DNA from: Curtobacterium sp. PhB115
GTDB taxonomy: Bacteria > Actinomycetota > Actinomycetes > Actinomycetales > Microbacteriaceae
NCBI RefSeq assembly: GCF_003752025.1
Contig: NZ_RJKR01000005.1
Location: forward strand, 186,001 to 250,000
Direction: 5' to 3'
DNA: 64,000 bases
The notes beneath the pieces are model-generated. The model had not been told where the DNA came from. It saw nothing but the letters and a program-made list of their open reading frames with translations, and ran no database searches. Every line of letters starts with the position of its first letter. The first letter of the stretch is position 1. This document shows positions 33,308 to 42,231 of the stretch, piece after piece. The translations under genes were made by a program, and so were the position numbers.

Positions 33308-34147
33308 TCAGCGCGGCGCTGGGCCGCCCCACGGGGCCGCGGGCGGCTGCTGGCCGCCGGACTGCCCGTACGGGTGCTGCTGCGGCGGCTGCGGGGCCTC
33401 CGCGGGTCGCACGGTCGCCGGCGGGACCGCATCGGCGGGTCGCACGGTGCCGGGTCGGCCGGACGTCGGCGCCGGAGCACCTCCTCGACGCGGACGACCG
33501 AGCCAGAGCCACGCGGCCGTCGCGGTCGCCAGGAGCATCACCGTGAACGGGACCCCGTTCCGGAGCGGCGTCGTGACGACGTCGATGACGAGACGCGAGC
33601 CTCCGGAGCTGATCGCCCCGAACGACCCGGTGAACACCCCGACGAGGGCGAGTGCGATCGTGCCGGCAGCGCCGGCCAGCACGGCACGGAGCAGCACGGT
33701 CGGCAGCGGGCTGCGACGGTTGATGGGCGTCAGGAACGCCAGCGCCAGGAACGCCCCGGCGTAGAACGGGAACGGCGCGAGGAACACCCCGGTGACGAAG
33801 CTGCTGACGAGGCTCGCCCCGGCGCCGTAGTGCGAGAACGGGCTGACCACGAGCGAGGTGCCGATCAGCCCGATCAGGCCGGACACGAACTCGACGAGCA
33901 CGAGCGACACCACGGCGATGAGCGCCCCGGCGGTGTTCGTGACCGAGGCTCCCGGCGCGAACGCCCGGCGCGGGTCGGCCGGCACCCGTGGGGGTCGCGG
34001 CGGAGCGTAGGGGACCCCGGCGGCCGGCTGTCCACCGTACGGCGGCACCTGCGCCGGCCCCTGCGAGGACGGCGGGGGCGGTGCGGGCTGGTTCCAGCCC
34101 GCACCGTAGTACCCACGATCGTGCTGCGGGTCGCCGGGGTTCGACAC
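33308..34147 (-). CDS. Membrane protein with proline-rich tails
   Basis: The 279-residue protein has a Pro/Gly/Gln-rich cytoplasmic N-terminus (~60 residues), about four membrane helices (e.g. GALIAVVSLVLVEFVSGLIG, LLRAVLAGAAGTIALALVGV) and a Pro-rich C-terminus. The C-terminal tail repeats TVRPA, encoded by the word CCGTGCGACCCGC, twice. This is the same GTGCGA word that makes up the adjacent repeat cluster. I do not recognise a family. The GTG start is 2 bp after the RNase E/G stop, so the two are co-transcribed. Confidence 0.7.
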   Translation of the reverse strand: MSNPGDPQHDRGYYGAGWNQPAPPPPSSQGPAQVPPYGGQPAAGVPYAPPRPPRVPADPRRAFAPGASVTNTAGALIAVVSLVLVEFVSGLIGLIGTSLVVSPFSHYGAGASLVSSFVTGVFLAPFPFYAGAFLALAFLTPINRRSPLPTVLLRAVLAGAAGTIALALVGVFTGSFGAISSGGSRLVIDVVTTPLRNGVPFTVMLLATATAAWLWLGRPRRGGAPAPTSGRPGTVRPADAVPPATVRPAEAPQPPQQHPYGQSGGQQPPAAPWGGPAPR

Positions 34148-34149
34148 CG

Positions 34150-37119
34150 TCAGCTCCCCAGGATCACGGAGCCGTCGGCGTCGTCGCCATCGGACGTCGC
34201 CGGAGCGCTGATGCTCGGCGCCGAGACCCGGCGCGACCGCGAACGGCCCTGCCCCGGCTGCTTCGGCTCCGGCAGTGCCTGGAGCACCGAGTCGAGGAGC
34301 GACTCGGCGTCCGGGGCGACCGTGCGCGGCTCGCGCTTGGGTGCCGCCGTGATCGGGATGTCGAGGATCGCGACCGAGTTCTCGGTCGGCGTCACCGTGG
34401 CGCTCGAGCTGACCCGACGACGGGCCGGGGCCTTGGCCTTCGGCTCGGCAGCGGCGGGCTCGACGACGGCCTTCGGCTCGGCACGCTTCGGCGCGTCGGC
34501 GGCAGGCGCGACGACGGCAGGCGCGACGACGGCGGTGTCGACCGCGGCCGGCTCGACAGCAGGGCGCTCGGCGGCGGCGGACCCGACGGACCCGACGGAC
34601 TCGACGGACGACGAACCCGACGTCGAGGAGTCAGCCGGAGCCGACGTGGTCTCAGCGGCCTGCTGCTCACCACCACGTCCACCTCGGCCGCGACGACGGC
34701 GCTTCGACCCGGTCGGCTGCTCGCCTGCACCGTCCGTGCTCGTCGACGAACCAGCCGAGGCCGGGGCCGGAGCCGACGCGGGCGTCGCCGGCGAACCAGC
34801 GGCGTCGTGCTCGTCGTGCGGGATCGTCGACGCGGCGATCCGCGACAACGCGTTCTTCACGTCGTCGGTGATCTGGTGCGCCTGGCTCGACGCCCCGTTC
34901 GACGAACTCGAGGAACCGCCGTTGCCGTTCCCGCCGCCGCCGTTGCCGTTGCCGCCACCAGCGTTGCCGCCGTTGCCGGCACCGTTGCCACCGTTGCCGG
35001 AGCGGCCGTTCTCGTTGCCGCCACGACCCTTGCGGCGCCCCTTCGAGGGCCCGGGGTCGGCGTTGTTGTCGTTCACCTTGGCGTTGACCTCGTCGAGGGA
35101 CTCACGGAGCCCCACGCCGATCTTCTTGCGGGTCATCTGCACGAGGCCGAGCGAGGTGACCTCGGCGACCTGGTGCTTCGTGCGGTCACGGCTCAGGCAC
35201 TCGATGAGGCGACGGAGCACGAGGTCGCGGTTGTCCTCGAGGACCATGTCGATGAAGTCGACGACGATGATGCCGCCGATGTCGCGCAGGCGGAGCTGGC
35301 GGACGAGCTCCTCGGCGGCCTCGAGGTTGTTCTTCGTGACCGTCTCTTCGAGGTTGCCGCCGGACCCGACGAACTTGCCGGTGTTGACGTCGACGACCGT
35401 CATGGCCTCGGTGCGGTCGATGACGAGCGAGCCACCGGACGGCAGCCAGACCTTGCGGTCGAGCGCCTTGTCGATCTGCTCGTTGAGGCGGTACTCCTCG
35501 AACGAGTCCGGGCCCTCGTAGCGCACGACGCGGTCCTTGAGGTCCGGTGCGACGGCCGACAGGTACTCGTCGATCGTGGCGCCGGCGGTCTCGCCGTCGA
35601 TGATGAGCTTCGTGAAGTCCTCGTTGAAGACGTCACGGACGATCTTGATGAGCAGGTCGGGCTCGGAGTGCAGCATGACCGGGGCGTGGCCACCGGCGAC
35701 CTTCTTCTGGATGGCCTCCCACTGGCTGGTGAGGCGCTGCACGTCGCGGGTGAGCTGCTCCTCGGTCGCGCCCTCCGCAGCGGTGCGGACGATGACGCCC
35801 GCGTGCTCCGGCAGGACCTCCTTGAGGATCTTCTTGAGGCGCGCGCGCTCGGTGTCCGGCAGCTTGCGCGAGATGCCGTTCATCGAGCCGTTCGGCACGT
35901 ACACCAGGTAGCGGCCCGGCAGCGAGATCTGGCTCGTGAGACGGGCACCCTTGTGGCCGACCGGGTCCTTCGTGACCTGCACGAGCACCTTGTCGCCGGG
36001 CTTCAGGGCAGCCTCGATGCGACGGCCGTGGTTGCCGGTCTCGACGGAGTTCCAGTCGACCTCGCCGGCGTAGAGCACGGCGTTGCGGCCGCGGCCGATG
36101 TCGACGAAGGCAGCCTCCATCGAGGGCAGGACGTTCTGCACCTTGCCGAGGTAGACGTTGCCGATGAGGGACACGTTCTCGGACTTGGTGATGTAGTGCT
36201 CGGCGAGGATGCCGTCCTCGAGCACGCCGATCTCGATGGTCGAGGAGCTCGACCGCACGATCATCTGGCGGTCGACGCTCTCGCGGCGGGCGAGGAACTC
36301 GTCCTCGCTCACGACCTGGCGGCGGCGTCCGGCGTCACGGCCGTCGCGGCGGCGCTGCTTCTTGGCCTCGAGCCGGGTCGAGCCCTTGATGCGCTGCGGC
36401 TCGGTGATGAGCTCGGGCTCGCGGCGGCGCGGCTCCTGGTGGTCGCGGGGCTCACGCGGTTCGCGCGGCTCGCGGGCCTCGCGGTCGGCGCTCGACCCAC
36501 GGCGACGCGAACGGCGGCGGGACCCACCCTGCTCGTCGCGGTCCTCGCGCTCGTCCCGGTCGTAGCCGTCCTGGCGGTCGTAGCGGTCGTCCTCGTCGCG
36601 GTCGTACCGGGCGGCACGCTGCGGCAGCTCCGGCAGGACCGGCGCGTGGAAGATCAGGCTGAGCGTGCTCGTCGCCTTCGGCACGTACGGCTCCGCGGGT
36701 GTACTGGTCGGCTCGGTCGCGTCCGTCGTCGGCTCGGCATCGACCGGCCGGGAGGCGTTGCTCGCGTCGGGCGCGTCGGCGGCGGTGTCCGTCGCCTCGG
36801 CCGTCACCACCGGCAGGTCACCGGTCAGCGTGCTCACGTCGTCCGGCTCGGCGCTCTGCGCGGAGACGGCCTCGACCGCGACGGAGACCGCCCCGGTGTC
36901 GGTCGGCTCGGCAGCCGCTGCCACGTCGGCCGCCGGGGCCGCCGTCGGCTCCGTCGTGCCGTCCGTGATCGCGACGGTCTCGTCGACGGGAGGTGCCTGC
37001 ACGGCGCCCCCGCGCGGTTCCTGGCCGGACGACCGGGCGCGGCGCCCGCCGAAGAGGCGGGTCCGACGCTTCGGCGCGTTCTCGTCGTTGGTCGTGTTGT
37101 CGTTGTTCTGCTCCACCAT
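34150..37119 (-). CDS. rne: Ribonuclease E/G
   Basis: The 989-residue protein has a ~250-residue acidic, then Arg-rich disordered N-terminus and an S1-like domain (NVYLGKVQNVLPSMEAAFVDIG, ~320). The nuclease core has catalytic Asp residues in VVDVNTGKF (~576) and IIVVDFIDM (~620). A Gly/Asn-rich and Ala/Pro-rich tail follows, with a basic patch SKRRRRGRGGRGG. The flanking disordered arms are as in mycobacterial RNase E. The CPxC Zn-link expected soon after TRKKIGVGL is absent; the sequence runs into RESLDEVNAKVNDNNADPG instead. It processes mRNA, rRNA and tRNA. GAGGAG lies ~12 nt upstream of the ATG. Confidence 0.93.
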   Translation of the reverse strand: MVEQNNDNTTNDENAPKRRTRLFGGRRARSSGQEPRGGAVQAPPVDETVAITDGTTEPTAAPAADVAAAAEPTDTGAVSVAVEAVSAQSAEPDDVSTLTGDLPVVTAEATDTAADAPDASNASRPVDAEPTTDATEPTSTPAEPYVPKATSTLSLIFHAPVLPELPQRAARYDRDEDDRYDRQDGYDRDEREDRDEQGGSRRRSRRRGSSADREAREPREPREPRDHQEPRRREPELITEPQRIKGSTRLEAKKQRRRDGRDAGRRRQVVSEDEFLARRESVDRQMIVRSSSSTIEIGVLEDGILAEHYITKSENVSLIGNVYLGKVQNVLPSMEAAFVDIGRGRNAVLYAGEVDWNSVETGNHGRRIEAALKPGDKVLVQVTKDPVGHKGARLTSQISLPGRYLVYVPNGSMNGISRKLPDTERARLKKILKEVLPEHAGVIVRTAAEGATEEQLTRDVQRLTSQWEAIQKKVAGGHAPVMLHSEPDLLIKIVRDVFNEDFTKLIIDGETAGATIDEYLSAVAPDLKDRVVRYEGPDSFEEYRLNEQIDKALDRKVWLPSGGSLVIDRTEAMTVVDVNTGKFVGSGGNLEETVTKNNLEAAEELVRQLRLRDIGGIIVVDFIDMVLEDNRDLVLRRLIECLSRDRTKHQVAEVTSLGLVQMTRKKIGVGLRESLDEVNAKVNDNNADPGPSKGRRKGRGGNENGRSGNGGNGAGNGGNAGGGNGNGGGGNGNGGSSSSSNGASSQAHQITDDVKNALSRIAASTIPHDEHDAAGSPATPASAPAPASAGSSTSTDGAGEQPTGSKRRRRGRGGRGGEQQAAETTSAPADSSTSGSSSVESVGSVGSAAAERPAVEPAAVDTAVVAPAVVAPAADAPKRAEPKAVVEPAAAEPKAKAPARRRVSSSATVTPTENSVAILDIPITAAPKREPRTVAPDAESLLDSVLQALPEPKQPGQGRSRSRRVSAPSISAPATSDGDDADGSVILGS

Positions 37120-37366
37120 GGACTGGTGCACTCCTCGGCCCCACTCGCACCCGTGAGGGCGGCGGGAATTCTTTGGTTGTGGCGGTGGCGTCGACGCCCC
37201 GCGCTCGCTGTCTTCGTGACCGGTCTGCGTCAACTTCGCGTTGCGCCCGCGGCCGTTCCGCCCGGACACCCGGCCCGGGACGAAAGCTCTCTTCGGTGTG
37301 CGGTTGCCCGCACGACCTCCGGCCAGTATCGCATGCCGGACACGGAAAGGACCGGAACCCGCGTGC

Positions 37367-37372
37367 GATGAT
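37367..37372 (+). promoter_or_regulatory. -10-like box of the VKOR gene
   Basis: GATGAT, 6 nt before the GTG at 37379. Weak match but same geometry as other leaderless genes here. Confidence 0.35.
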
Positions 37373-37378
37373 GACGGC

Positions 37379-37981
37379 GTGAGACCGTCTGCGCCTGCCC
37401 CCCGTCGTCCGATCGCGATGGCCGTCTTCCTGCTGGTCACCGGGCTCGTCGGCCTGTACGGGTCCTTCTCGCTCGTGCTCGACGAGTTCAAGAAGTACGC
37501 GGACCCCGACACCGTGCTCTCGTGCGACGTGAACCCGTTCATCAGCTGCTCGGACGTGATGGCCAGCTGGCAGGGTCACCTGTTCGGCTTCCCGAACCCG
37601 CTGCTCGGCGTGATGGGCTTCGTGGCACCGATCGCCGTCGGGGTCATCATGCTCGCCGGCTTCCGGAACGGCTCCCGCTGGTTCTGGATCACGTTCAACG
37701 CCGGCGTCTTCCTCGCCTGGGTGTTCGTGACGTGGCTCTTCACGCAGACCGTCTGGTTCATCGGCGCGCTCTGCCCCTGGTGCATGCTCGTCTGGTCGAT
37801 GACGATCCCGCTGTTCTGGGTGTTCACGATCTGGAACGCCGCACAGGGTCGCTTCGGCGCCGGGACCCAGCGCGTCGGCAAGGCCCTGCTCCCGTTCTGC
37901 TGGGCGTTCCCGCTGGCGAACTACCTCTTCATCATCGTGACGATCATCATCAAGTTCCCGACGATCCTGACGGTCTTCTGA
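37379..37981 (+). CDS. Vitamin K epoxide reductase (VKOR) family protein
   Basis: The 200-residue protein has four to five membrane helices. Loop cysteines Cys49 and Cys57 (LSCDVNPFISCSD) and the CPWC pair Cys132/Cys135 (GALCPWCML) form the VKOR electron path. It re-oxidises DsbA-like proteins outside the membrane and passes electrons to quinone. The gene for a DsbA-like protein follows 111 bp later and a second one faces it, which fits an oxidative folding module. GTG is the likely start; Met14 is an alternative. Confidence 0.93.
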   Translation: MRPSAPAPRRPIAMAVFLLVTGLVGLYGSFSLVLDEFKKYADPDTVLSCDVNPFISCSDVMASWQGHLFGFPNPLLGVMGFVAPIAVGVIMLAGFRNGSRWFWITFNAGVFLAWVFVTWLFTQTVWFIGALCPWCMLVWSMTIPLFWVFTIWNAAQGRFGAGTQRVGKALLPFCWAFPLANYLFIIVTIIIKFPTILTVF

Positions 37982-38078
37982 TCCGTCGCTGGACGTTGCC
38001 CAAGACGCTTCGATGACGCGTCACCGAATTGGTGGGTGCTTCTCAGCCAGGACGACCGATCGGCTTCGCGGCAGCACA

Positions 38079-38084
38079 TACGCT
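38079..38084 (+). promoter_or_regulatory. -10 box of the first DsbA-like gene
   Basis: TACGCT, 8 nt before the ATG at 38093. Confidence 0.4.
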
Positions 38085-38092
38085 CGGATTCG

Positions 38093-38944
38093 ATGAGCGA
38101 GAACGAGAGCAAGAAGGTCCGTCGGGACGCCGCGCGGGAACGCGCCCGCGAAGCCCGTGAGAAGCAGCAGGCGCGTCGTCGCCGCAACCGTACACTGGGC
38201 ATCAGCGGCATCATCGTCGGCAGCCTCGCGGTGATCGCGGTCGTCGTCGTGGTGATCGCCGGGTCGGTGCAACCGGCGGGCCCCGGGCCGAAGAACATGG
38301 CGAGCGACGGGGTCCTGCTGACCGGGCAGGACGGGAAGATCGTGCCCGTGGCGACGAAGGCGACACCCGACGGCGGCACCCCGACGCCGACGAAGCAGGA
38401 CGACTCGGTGGCGAACATCACCGTGTACTCGGACTACATGTGCCCGTACTGCAACCAGTTCGAGACCAGCCAGATGTCCCAGATCGAGCAGTGGGTGGAG
38501 GACGGCTCGGCGACGCTCGAGCTGCATCCGTTCAACCTGCTCGACCGGGTGTCGCTCGGCTCGAAGTACTCGACCCGCTCCGCCGCCGCGGCCGCCTGCG
38601 TCGCGAACTACGACCCCGACGCGTTCCTGGCGTACAACACCTCGCTCTACGAGAACCAGCCGTCCGAGAGCACCCGCGGCCTCACGAACGACAAGCTCGC
38701 ATCCCTGGCGGAGGCAGCCGGTGCGACGAACAGCAAGGTCGCGTCCTGCATCACCGACCAGACGTTCGCCGGGTGGGTCGCCGACGCCACGAACCGCGTG
38801 ATGAACGACCCGATCCCGAACTCGTCGCTCGACAAGGTCACCGGCACCCCGACGGTGATCGTGAACGGGAAGCAGTACAGCGGCTCACTGACCGACACCG
38901 ACGCGTTCGCCACCTTCGTCGAGGCGAACGGCGGCACCGCGTAG
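38093..38944 (+). CDS. Membrane-tethered DsbA-like thioredoxin protein (CPYC)
   Basis: The 283-residue protein has a very basic N-terminus (RRDAARERAREAREKQQARR), one membrane helix (ISGIIVGSLAVIAVVVVVIA) and an extracytoplasmic thioredoxin fold with CPYC at Cys117/Cys120 and cis-Pro in GTPTVIVNG. Two more Cys (CVANYD, SCITDQ) may form the second disulfide seen in actinobacterial DsbA proteins. It probably oxidises exported proteins and is recharged by the VKOR upstream. About 43% similar in plan to the facing 39019-39867 product (plan only, not computed). Confidence 0.9.
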   Translation: MSENESKKVRRDAARERAREAREKQQARRRRNRTLGISGIIVGSLAVIAVVVVVIAGSVQPAGPGPKNMASDGVLLTGQDGKIVPVATKATPDGGTPTPTKQDDSVANITVYSDYMCPYCNQFETSQMSQIEQWVEDGSATLELHPFNLLDRVSLGSKYSTRSAAAAACVANYDPDAFLAYNTSLYENQPSESTRGLTNDKLASLAEAAGATNSKVASCITDQTFAGWVADATNRVMNDPIPNSSLDKVTGTPTVIVNGKQYSGSLTDTDAFATFVEANGGTA

Positions 38945-38964
38945 GCGCCCGGCAACGCAACGGA

Positions 38965-39000
38965 GAAGGCCCCCGCTTCCGGATGGAAGCGGGGGCCTTC
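38965..39000. terminator. Bidirectional terminator between the two DsbA-like genes
   Basis: GAAGGCCCCCGCTTCC and GGAAGCGGGGGCCTTC form a perfect 16-bp stem with a 4-nt loop (GGAT). T-rich bases follow on the plus strand. Confidence 0.9.
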
Positions 39001-39018
39001 TGTCGCCCGGGTGGCGGG

Positions 39019-39867
39019 CTACTTCGCCGCGGCGTCGATCGCGGTGATGACGGTGCTGAGGTCGTCCAGGCGCTTGCCGTCGACGACGACCGTCGGCGTA
39101 CCGAAGCCCTGCGTGCCCTGCAGCGCCTCGTCCGCGGTCACGAGGTTCGTGGACTTGGTCACCCAGCCCTTGAACTGCTCGCTCGAGAGGCACTCCGAGA
39201 CGTTCGACCCGGTCGCACCGCCCGCCTTGACGAGCTTCGCGATCTCGGCGTTCGTCAGACCCGACGTGCCCTCGGTGGGCTGGTTGTCGAAGAACTGCGT
39301 CTGCACGTCCAAGAACTTGTCCGGCGCGTAGTTCGCGACGCACATGGCGGCGTTCGCGGCACGGCTGGCGTACCGCGAGCTCTGGTAGCTGCGGTCGAGG
39401 ATCGACACCGGCTGGATGGCCAGCGTCGCCTCGCCGGACTTCACCTTGTCGAGGATCTGGTCGGCGTAGGTGGCCTCGAACTGCTTGCAGACCGGGCATG
39501 CCCAGTCGACGTACTCGGTCACCGCGACCGCGCCGTCCGAGTTCGACGTCGGGACGGCCGACGGGGTCCCCTTCGCGGAGACGGCCTTCGTGGTCACCGG
39601 GGTGACGTCGCCGCTCTCACCGGTGAACTGGATCGCGCCGGTGGCCATGTTCTTCGGCCCGGCCGCGGAGACCGCCGGCTGGTTGTTCACGTTCACCACG
39701 ACGATGGCGATGATCGCGGCGATGGCCACGATGCCGAGGCCGATGCCGCCCTGCAGGAACCACTTGTTGCGACGCTTGCGTCGTCGCTCGGCGTCGGCGC
39801 GGGCCCGGGCGACGTCACGCGCGTGCGCGCGCCGCTCGTTCTTGGTCGGTCGGTCGTTGTTCGTCAC
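39019..39867 (-). CDS. Membrane-tethered DsbA-like thioredoxin protein (CPVC)
   Basis: The 282-residue protein has the same architecture as the facing gene: basic N-terminus, membrane helix (GIGLGIVAIAAIIAIVVVNV), and a thioredoxin fold with CPVC at Cys124/Cys127 and cis-Pro in GTPTVVVDG. The second Cys pair (MCVANY, ECLSSEQ) is also kept. The two are probably ancient paralogues acting on different substrates with the shared VKOR. It starts with GTG 14 bp after the ndk stop and belongs to the ileS-folC-DUF4233-ndk transcript. Confidence 0.9.
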   Translation of the reverse strand: MTNNDRPTKNERRAHARDVARARADAERRRKRRNKWFLQGGIGLGIVAIAAIIAIVVVNVNNQPAVSAAGPKNMATGAIQFTGESGDVTPVTTKAVSAKGTPSAVPTSNSDGAVAVTEYVDWACPVCKQFEATYADQILDKVKSGEATLAIQPVSILDRSYQSSRYASRAANAAMCVANYAPDKFLDVQTQFFDNQPTEGTSGLTNAEIAKLVKAGGATGSNVSECLSSEQFKGWVTKSTNLVTADEALQGTQGFGTPTVVVDGKRLDDLSTVITAIDAAAK

Positions 39868-39881
39868 GCTGTCCCCGTCGC

Positions 39882-40301
39882 TCAGGCGAACCAGAGCGCG
39901 AGCTCGCGCGCCGACGACTCGGTACTGTCCGAGCCGTGCACCAGGTTCTGCTGCACCTTGAGGCCCCAGTCACGACCGAGGTCGCCACGGATGGTGCCCG
40001 GTGCGGCCGAGGTCGGGTCGGTGGTGCCGGCGAGCGAACGGAAGCCCGCGATGACACCGTTGCCGGCGACGCGCACCGCGACGACGGGACCGGACTGCAT
40101 GAACTCGACGAGCGGTTCGAAGAACGGCTTGCCCTGGTGCTCCTCGTAGTGCGCGTCCAGCAGGTCGCGCGGCGCGGTGAGCATCTTCAGGTCGACGATC
40201 TCGTAGCCCTTCGCCTCGATCCGGCGCAGGATCTCACCGGTGAGCTGGCGGGCGACGCCGTCGGGCTTGACGAGGACGAGGGTCTCTTCGAGGTCGGACA
40301 C
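39882..40301 (-). CDS. ndk: Nucleoside diphosphate kinase
   Basis: The 139-residue enzyme has the phospho-acceptor His122 in QNLVHGSDS, the N-terminal VLVKPDGV and MSGPV-like MQSGPVVA. It balances nucleoside triphosphates. AGGAG lies 6 nt before the GTG at 40301. It follows the DUF4233 gene by 41 bp. Confidence 0.97.
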   Translation of the reverse strand: MSDLEETLVLVKPDGVARQLTGEILRRIEAKGYEIVDLKMLTAPRDLLDAHYEEHQGKPFFEPLVEFMQSGPVVAVRVAGNGVIAGFRSLAGTTDPTSAAPGTIRGDLGRDWGLKVQQNLVHGSDSTESSARELALWFA

Positions 40302-40342
40302 GCAGTACTCCTAGTGTGTTCGCGGGATCGGAGGGGGGAAGG

Positions 40343-40759
40343 TCAGTCCTCGCCCATGGCGGCCCGGCGCGCGGCGTTCTGACGGTCGAGCTGACCGCCC
40401 TTGGCGAAGCAGAAGACCCACAGCGCCAGGAACACCACGGCGACCGCGAACATGAACGGTTCGATGAACCCGGTGGCGAGGATGGCCGCCTGCAGCAGCC
40501 ACCCGAACCATACACCGGCGCGGTTGCCGGTCAGGCGAGAGGCCAGGGCGAGCACGATCATCGCGCCGATGCCGCCGCCGAACGCGGCAGCCGGCGGCAG
40601 GGTCCCCTTGCCGAAGACGACGAGCATCGGGAAGAAGAACATGATCGCCTCGAGGATGAGCGTGATCGAGAGCAGGCTCTCCTGTGCCCCGCGGTCACGT
40701 CGCGGCTTGCGGGTGCGCGGCGCGCGACCCGGCCGGGAGGCACGTGGTGCGTCCGTCAC
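40343..40759 (-). CDS. DUF4233 membrane protein
   Basis: The 138-residue protein has a basic N-terminus and about four membrane helices (ESLLSITLILEAIMFFFPML, GGIGAMIVLALASRL, WLLQAAILATGFIEPFMFAV). DUF4233 proteins sit next to folC in many actinobacteria; the function is unknown. The GTG start overlaps the folC stop (GTGA). Confidence 0.9.
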   Translation of the reverse strand: MTDAPRASRPGRAPRTRKPRRDRGAQESLLSITLILEAIMFFFPMLVVFGKGTLPPAAAFGGGIGAMIVLALASRLTGNRAGVWFGWLLQAAILATGFIEPFMFAVAVVFLALWVFCFAKGGQLDRQNAARRAAMGED

Positions 40760-42231
40760 TTCGTCTCGCCTTCCCGGTGGACCAGGTCCATGACGGCGCC
40801 CACCATCACGATGGAGCCCGCGACGAGCACGAGGGCGTCCTCGGCGTCCGCCTCGTCCGCGAGGTCACGGGCTTCCTGCAGCGCGGCGGCGAGCGACGGC
40901 TCGACGACGACGCGGTCCTCGCCGACCTCGTCGACGACGATCCGGGCGAACTCGTCCGCGTCGAGCGCACGCTCCCCCGGCGGCTGCGTGACGACGAAGG
41001 TCGCGACGGTCTCCTTGAGCGCACGGACGAAGCCGCGTGCGTCCTTGTCGCCGAGGATCCCGACGACACCGACGACGTGCTCCGACGGGAACGCCACGGG
41101 CAGCGCGTCCGCCAGGGCCTTCGCGCCGTGCGGGTTGTGCGCGGCGTCGACGACGACGGTCGGTTCGGTGGCGATCGGCTGGAGGCGGCCCGGGCTGGTC
41201 GCGCCCGCGAGGCCCTCCGACAGGACGTCCTCGTCGAGGGCCTGCGTGCCCCGGCCGAGGAACGACTCCACCGCGGCGATCGCGACGGCGGCGTTGTGCG
41301 CCTGGTGCTGGCCGAAGAGCGGCAGGAAGAGGTCGTCGTAGCGGCCGGCGATGCCCTGCACGGTGATGAGCTGTCCGCCCACTGCCGGCGTCACGTCCAC
41401 GACGCTGAAGCCGGTGCCCTCGACCGCGAGGGTCGACTCGGTGAGCTCGGCCGCGCGCTCGAGTTCGACGAGTGCCTCGGGGACCTGCGCGCTGGACACC
41501 ACGGCGGAGGACGGCTTGACGATGCCGGACTTGGTGCGGGCGATCTCGGCGACCGTGGCGCCGAGCTGCTTCGCGTGGTCGATGGCGATCGGCGTGAACA
41601 CCGCGACCTGGCTCTGCACGACGTTCGTGGAGTCCCACTCACCGCCCATGCCGACCTCGATCACCGCGACGTCGACCGGCGCTTCGGCGAAGCACGCCAG
41701 CGCGAGGACGGTCAGGGCCTCGAAGAAGGTCAGCGGGAGCTCGCCCTTGTCGGTGAGCTCCTTGTCGGTCAGCTCGAGGACGGGGGCGATGTCGTCCCAG
41801 TTCTCCACGAACCGGTCCGCCGCGATCGGCTGCCCGTCGACGACGATGCGCTCGCGGATGGACACCAGGTGCGGACTCGTCATGAGCCCCGTGCGGAGCC
41901 CGTGGGCGCGGACGATGCTCTCGGCGATCCGCGCGGTCGACGTCTTGCCGTTCGTGCCCGTCACGTGGATCACCGGGTACGCCAGGTGCGGGTCGCCGAG
42001 GAGCTCGACGGCGCGACGGGTGGCGGTCAGGCGGTGCTCGGGCGACTGCTCGCCGATCCGGGCGTACAGCGCTGCCTCGACGCGCTTGACCTCGTCGTCG
42101 TCCCCGCCGTACGGCACGGCGTCGATCGGAGCGTCACCGGACGGACCCACCGGGATCCGGATGCCGTCCTCGTCGTGCTGCTCCTGCTCGTCGTGCTGGT
42201 CGTGCTGGTCGTACTGGTCGTCGTCGCTCAT
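40756..42231 (-). CDS. folC: Folylpolyglutamate synthase / dihydrofolate synthase
   Basis: This 491-residue Mur-ligase-fold enzyme has the ATP loop [12 protein letters not shown] (GTNGKTS 92-98), [23 protein letters not shown] and [14 protein letters not shown]. It adds glutamate to folates. The first ~22 residues are low-complexity Asp/Gln/His ([19 protein letters not shown]), from a GACCAGCAC-type DNA repeat, and have no place in the family fold. The ATG overlaps the ileS stop (ATGA). Confidence 0.95.
   Translation of the reverse strand: MSDDDQYDQHDQHDEQEQHDEDGIRIPVGPSGDAPIDAVPYGGDDDEVKRVEAALYARIGEQSPEHRLTATRRAVELLGDPHLAYPVIHVTGTNGKTSTARIAESIVRAHGLRTGLMTSPHLVSIRERIVVDGQPIAADRFVENWDDIAPVLELTDKELTDKGELPLTFFEALTVLALACFAEAPVDVAVIEVGMGGEWDSTNVVQSQVAVFTPIAIDHAKQLGATVAEIARTKSGIVKPSSAVVSSAQVPEALVELERAAELTESTLAVEGTGFSVVDVTPAVGGQLITVQGIAGRYDDLFLPLFGQHQAHNAAVAIAAVESFLGRGTQALDEDVLSEGLAGATSPGRLQPIATEPTVVVDAAHNPHGAKALADALPVAFPSEHVVGVVGILGDKDARGFVRALKETVATFVVTQPPGERALDADEFARIVVDEVGEDRVVVEPSLAAALQEARDLADEADAEDALVLVAGSIVMVGAVMDLVHREGETK

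Noticed and set aside
32658-33764. Open frames through the repeat cluster
   Set aside because: Several frames are open at once because the modules lack stop codons; none has a ribosome binding site or a fold, and they run antisense into the membrane protein gene.
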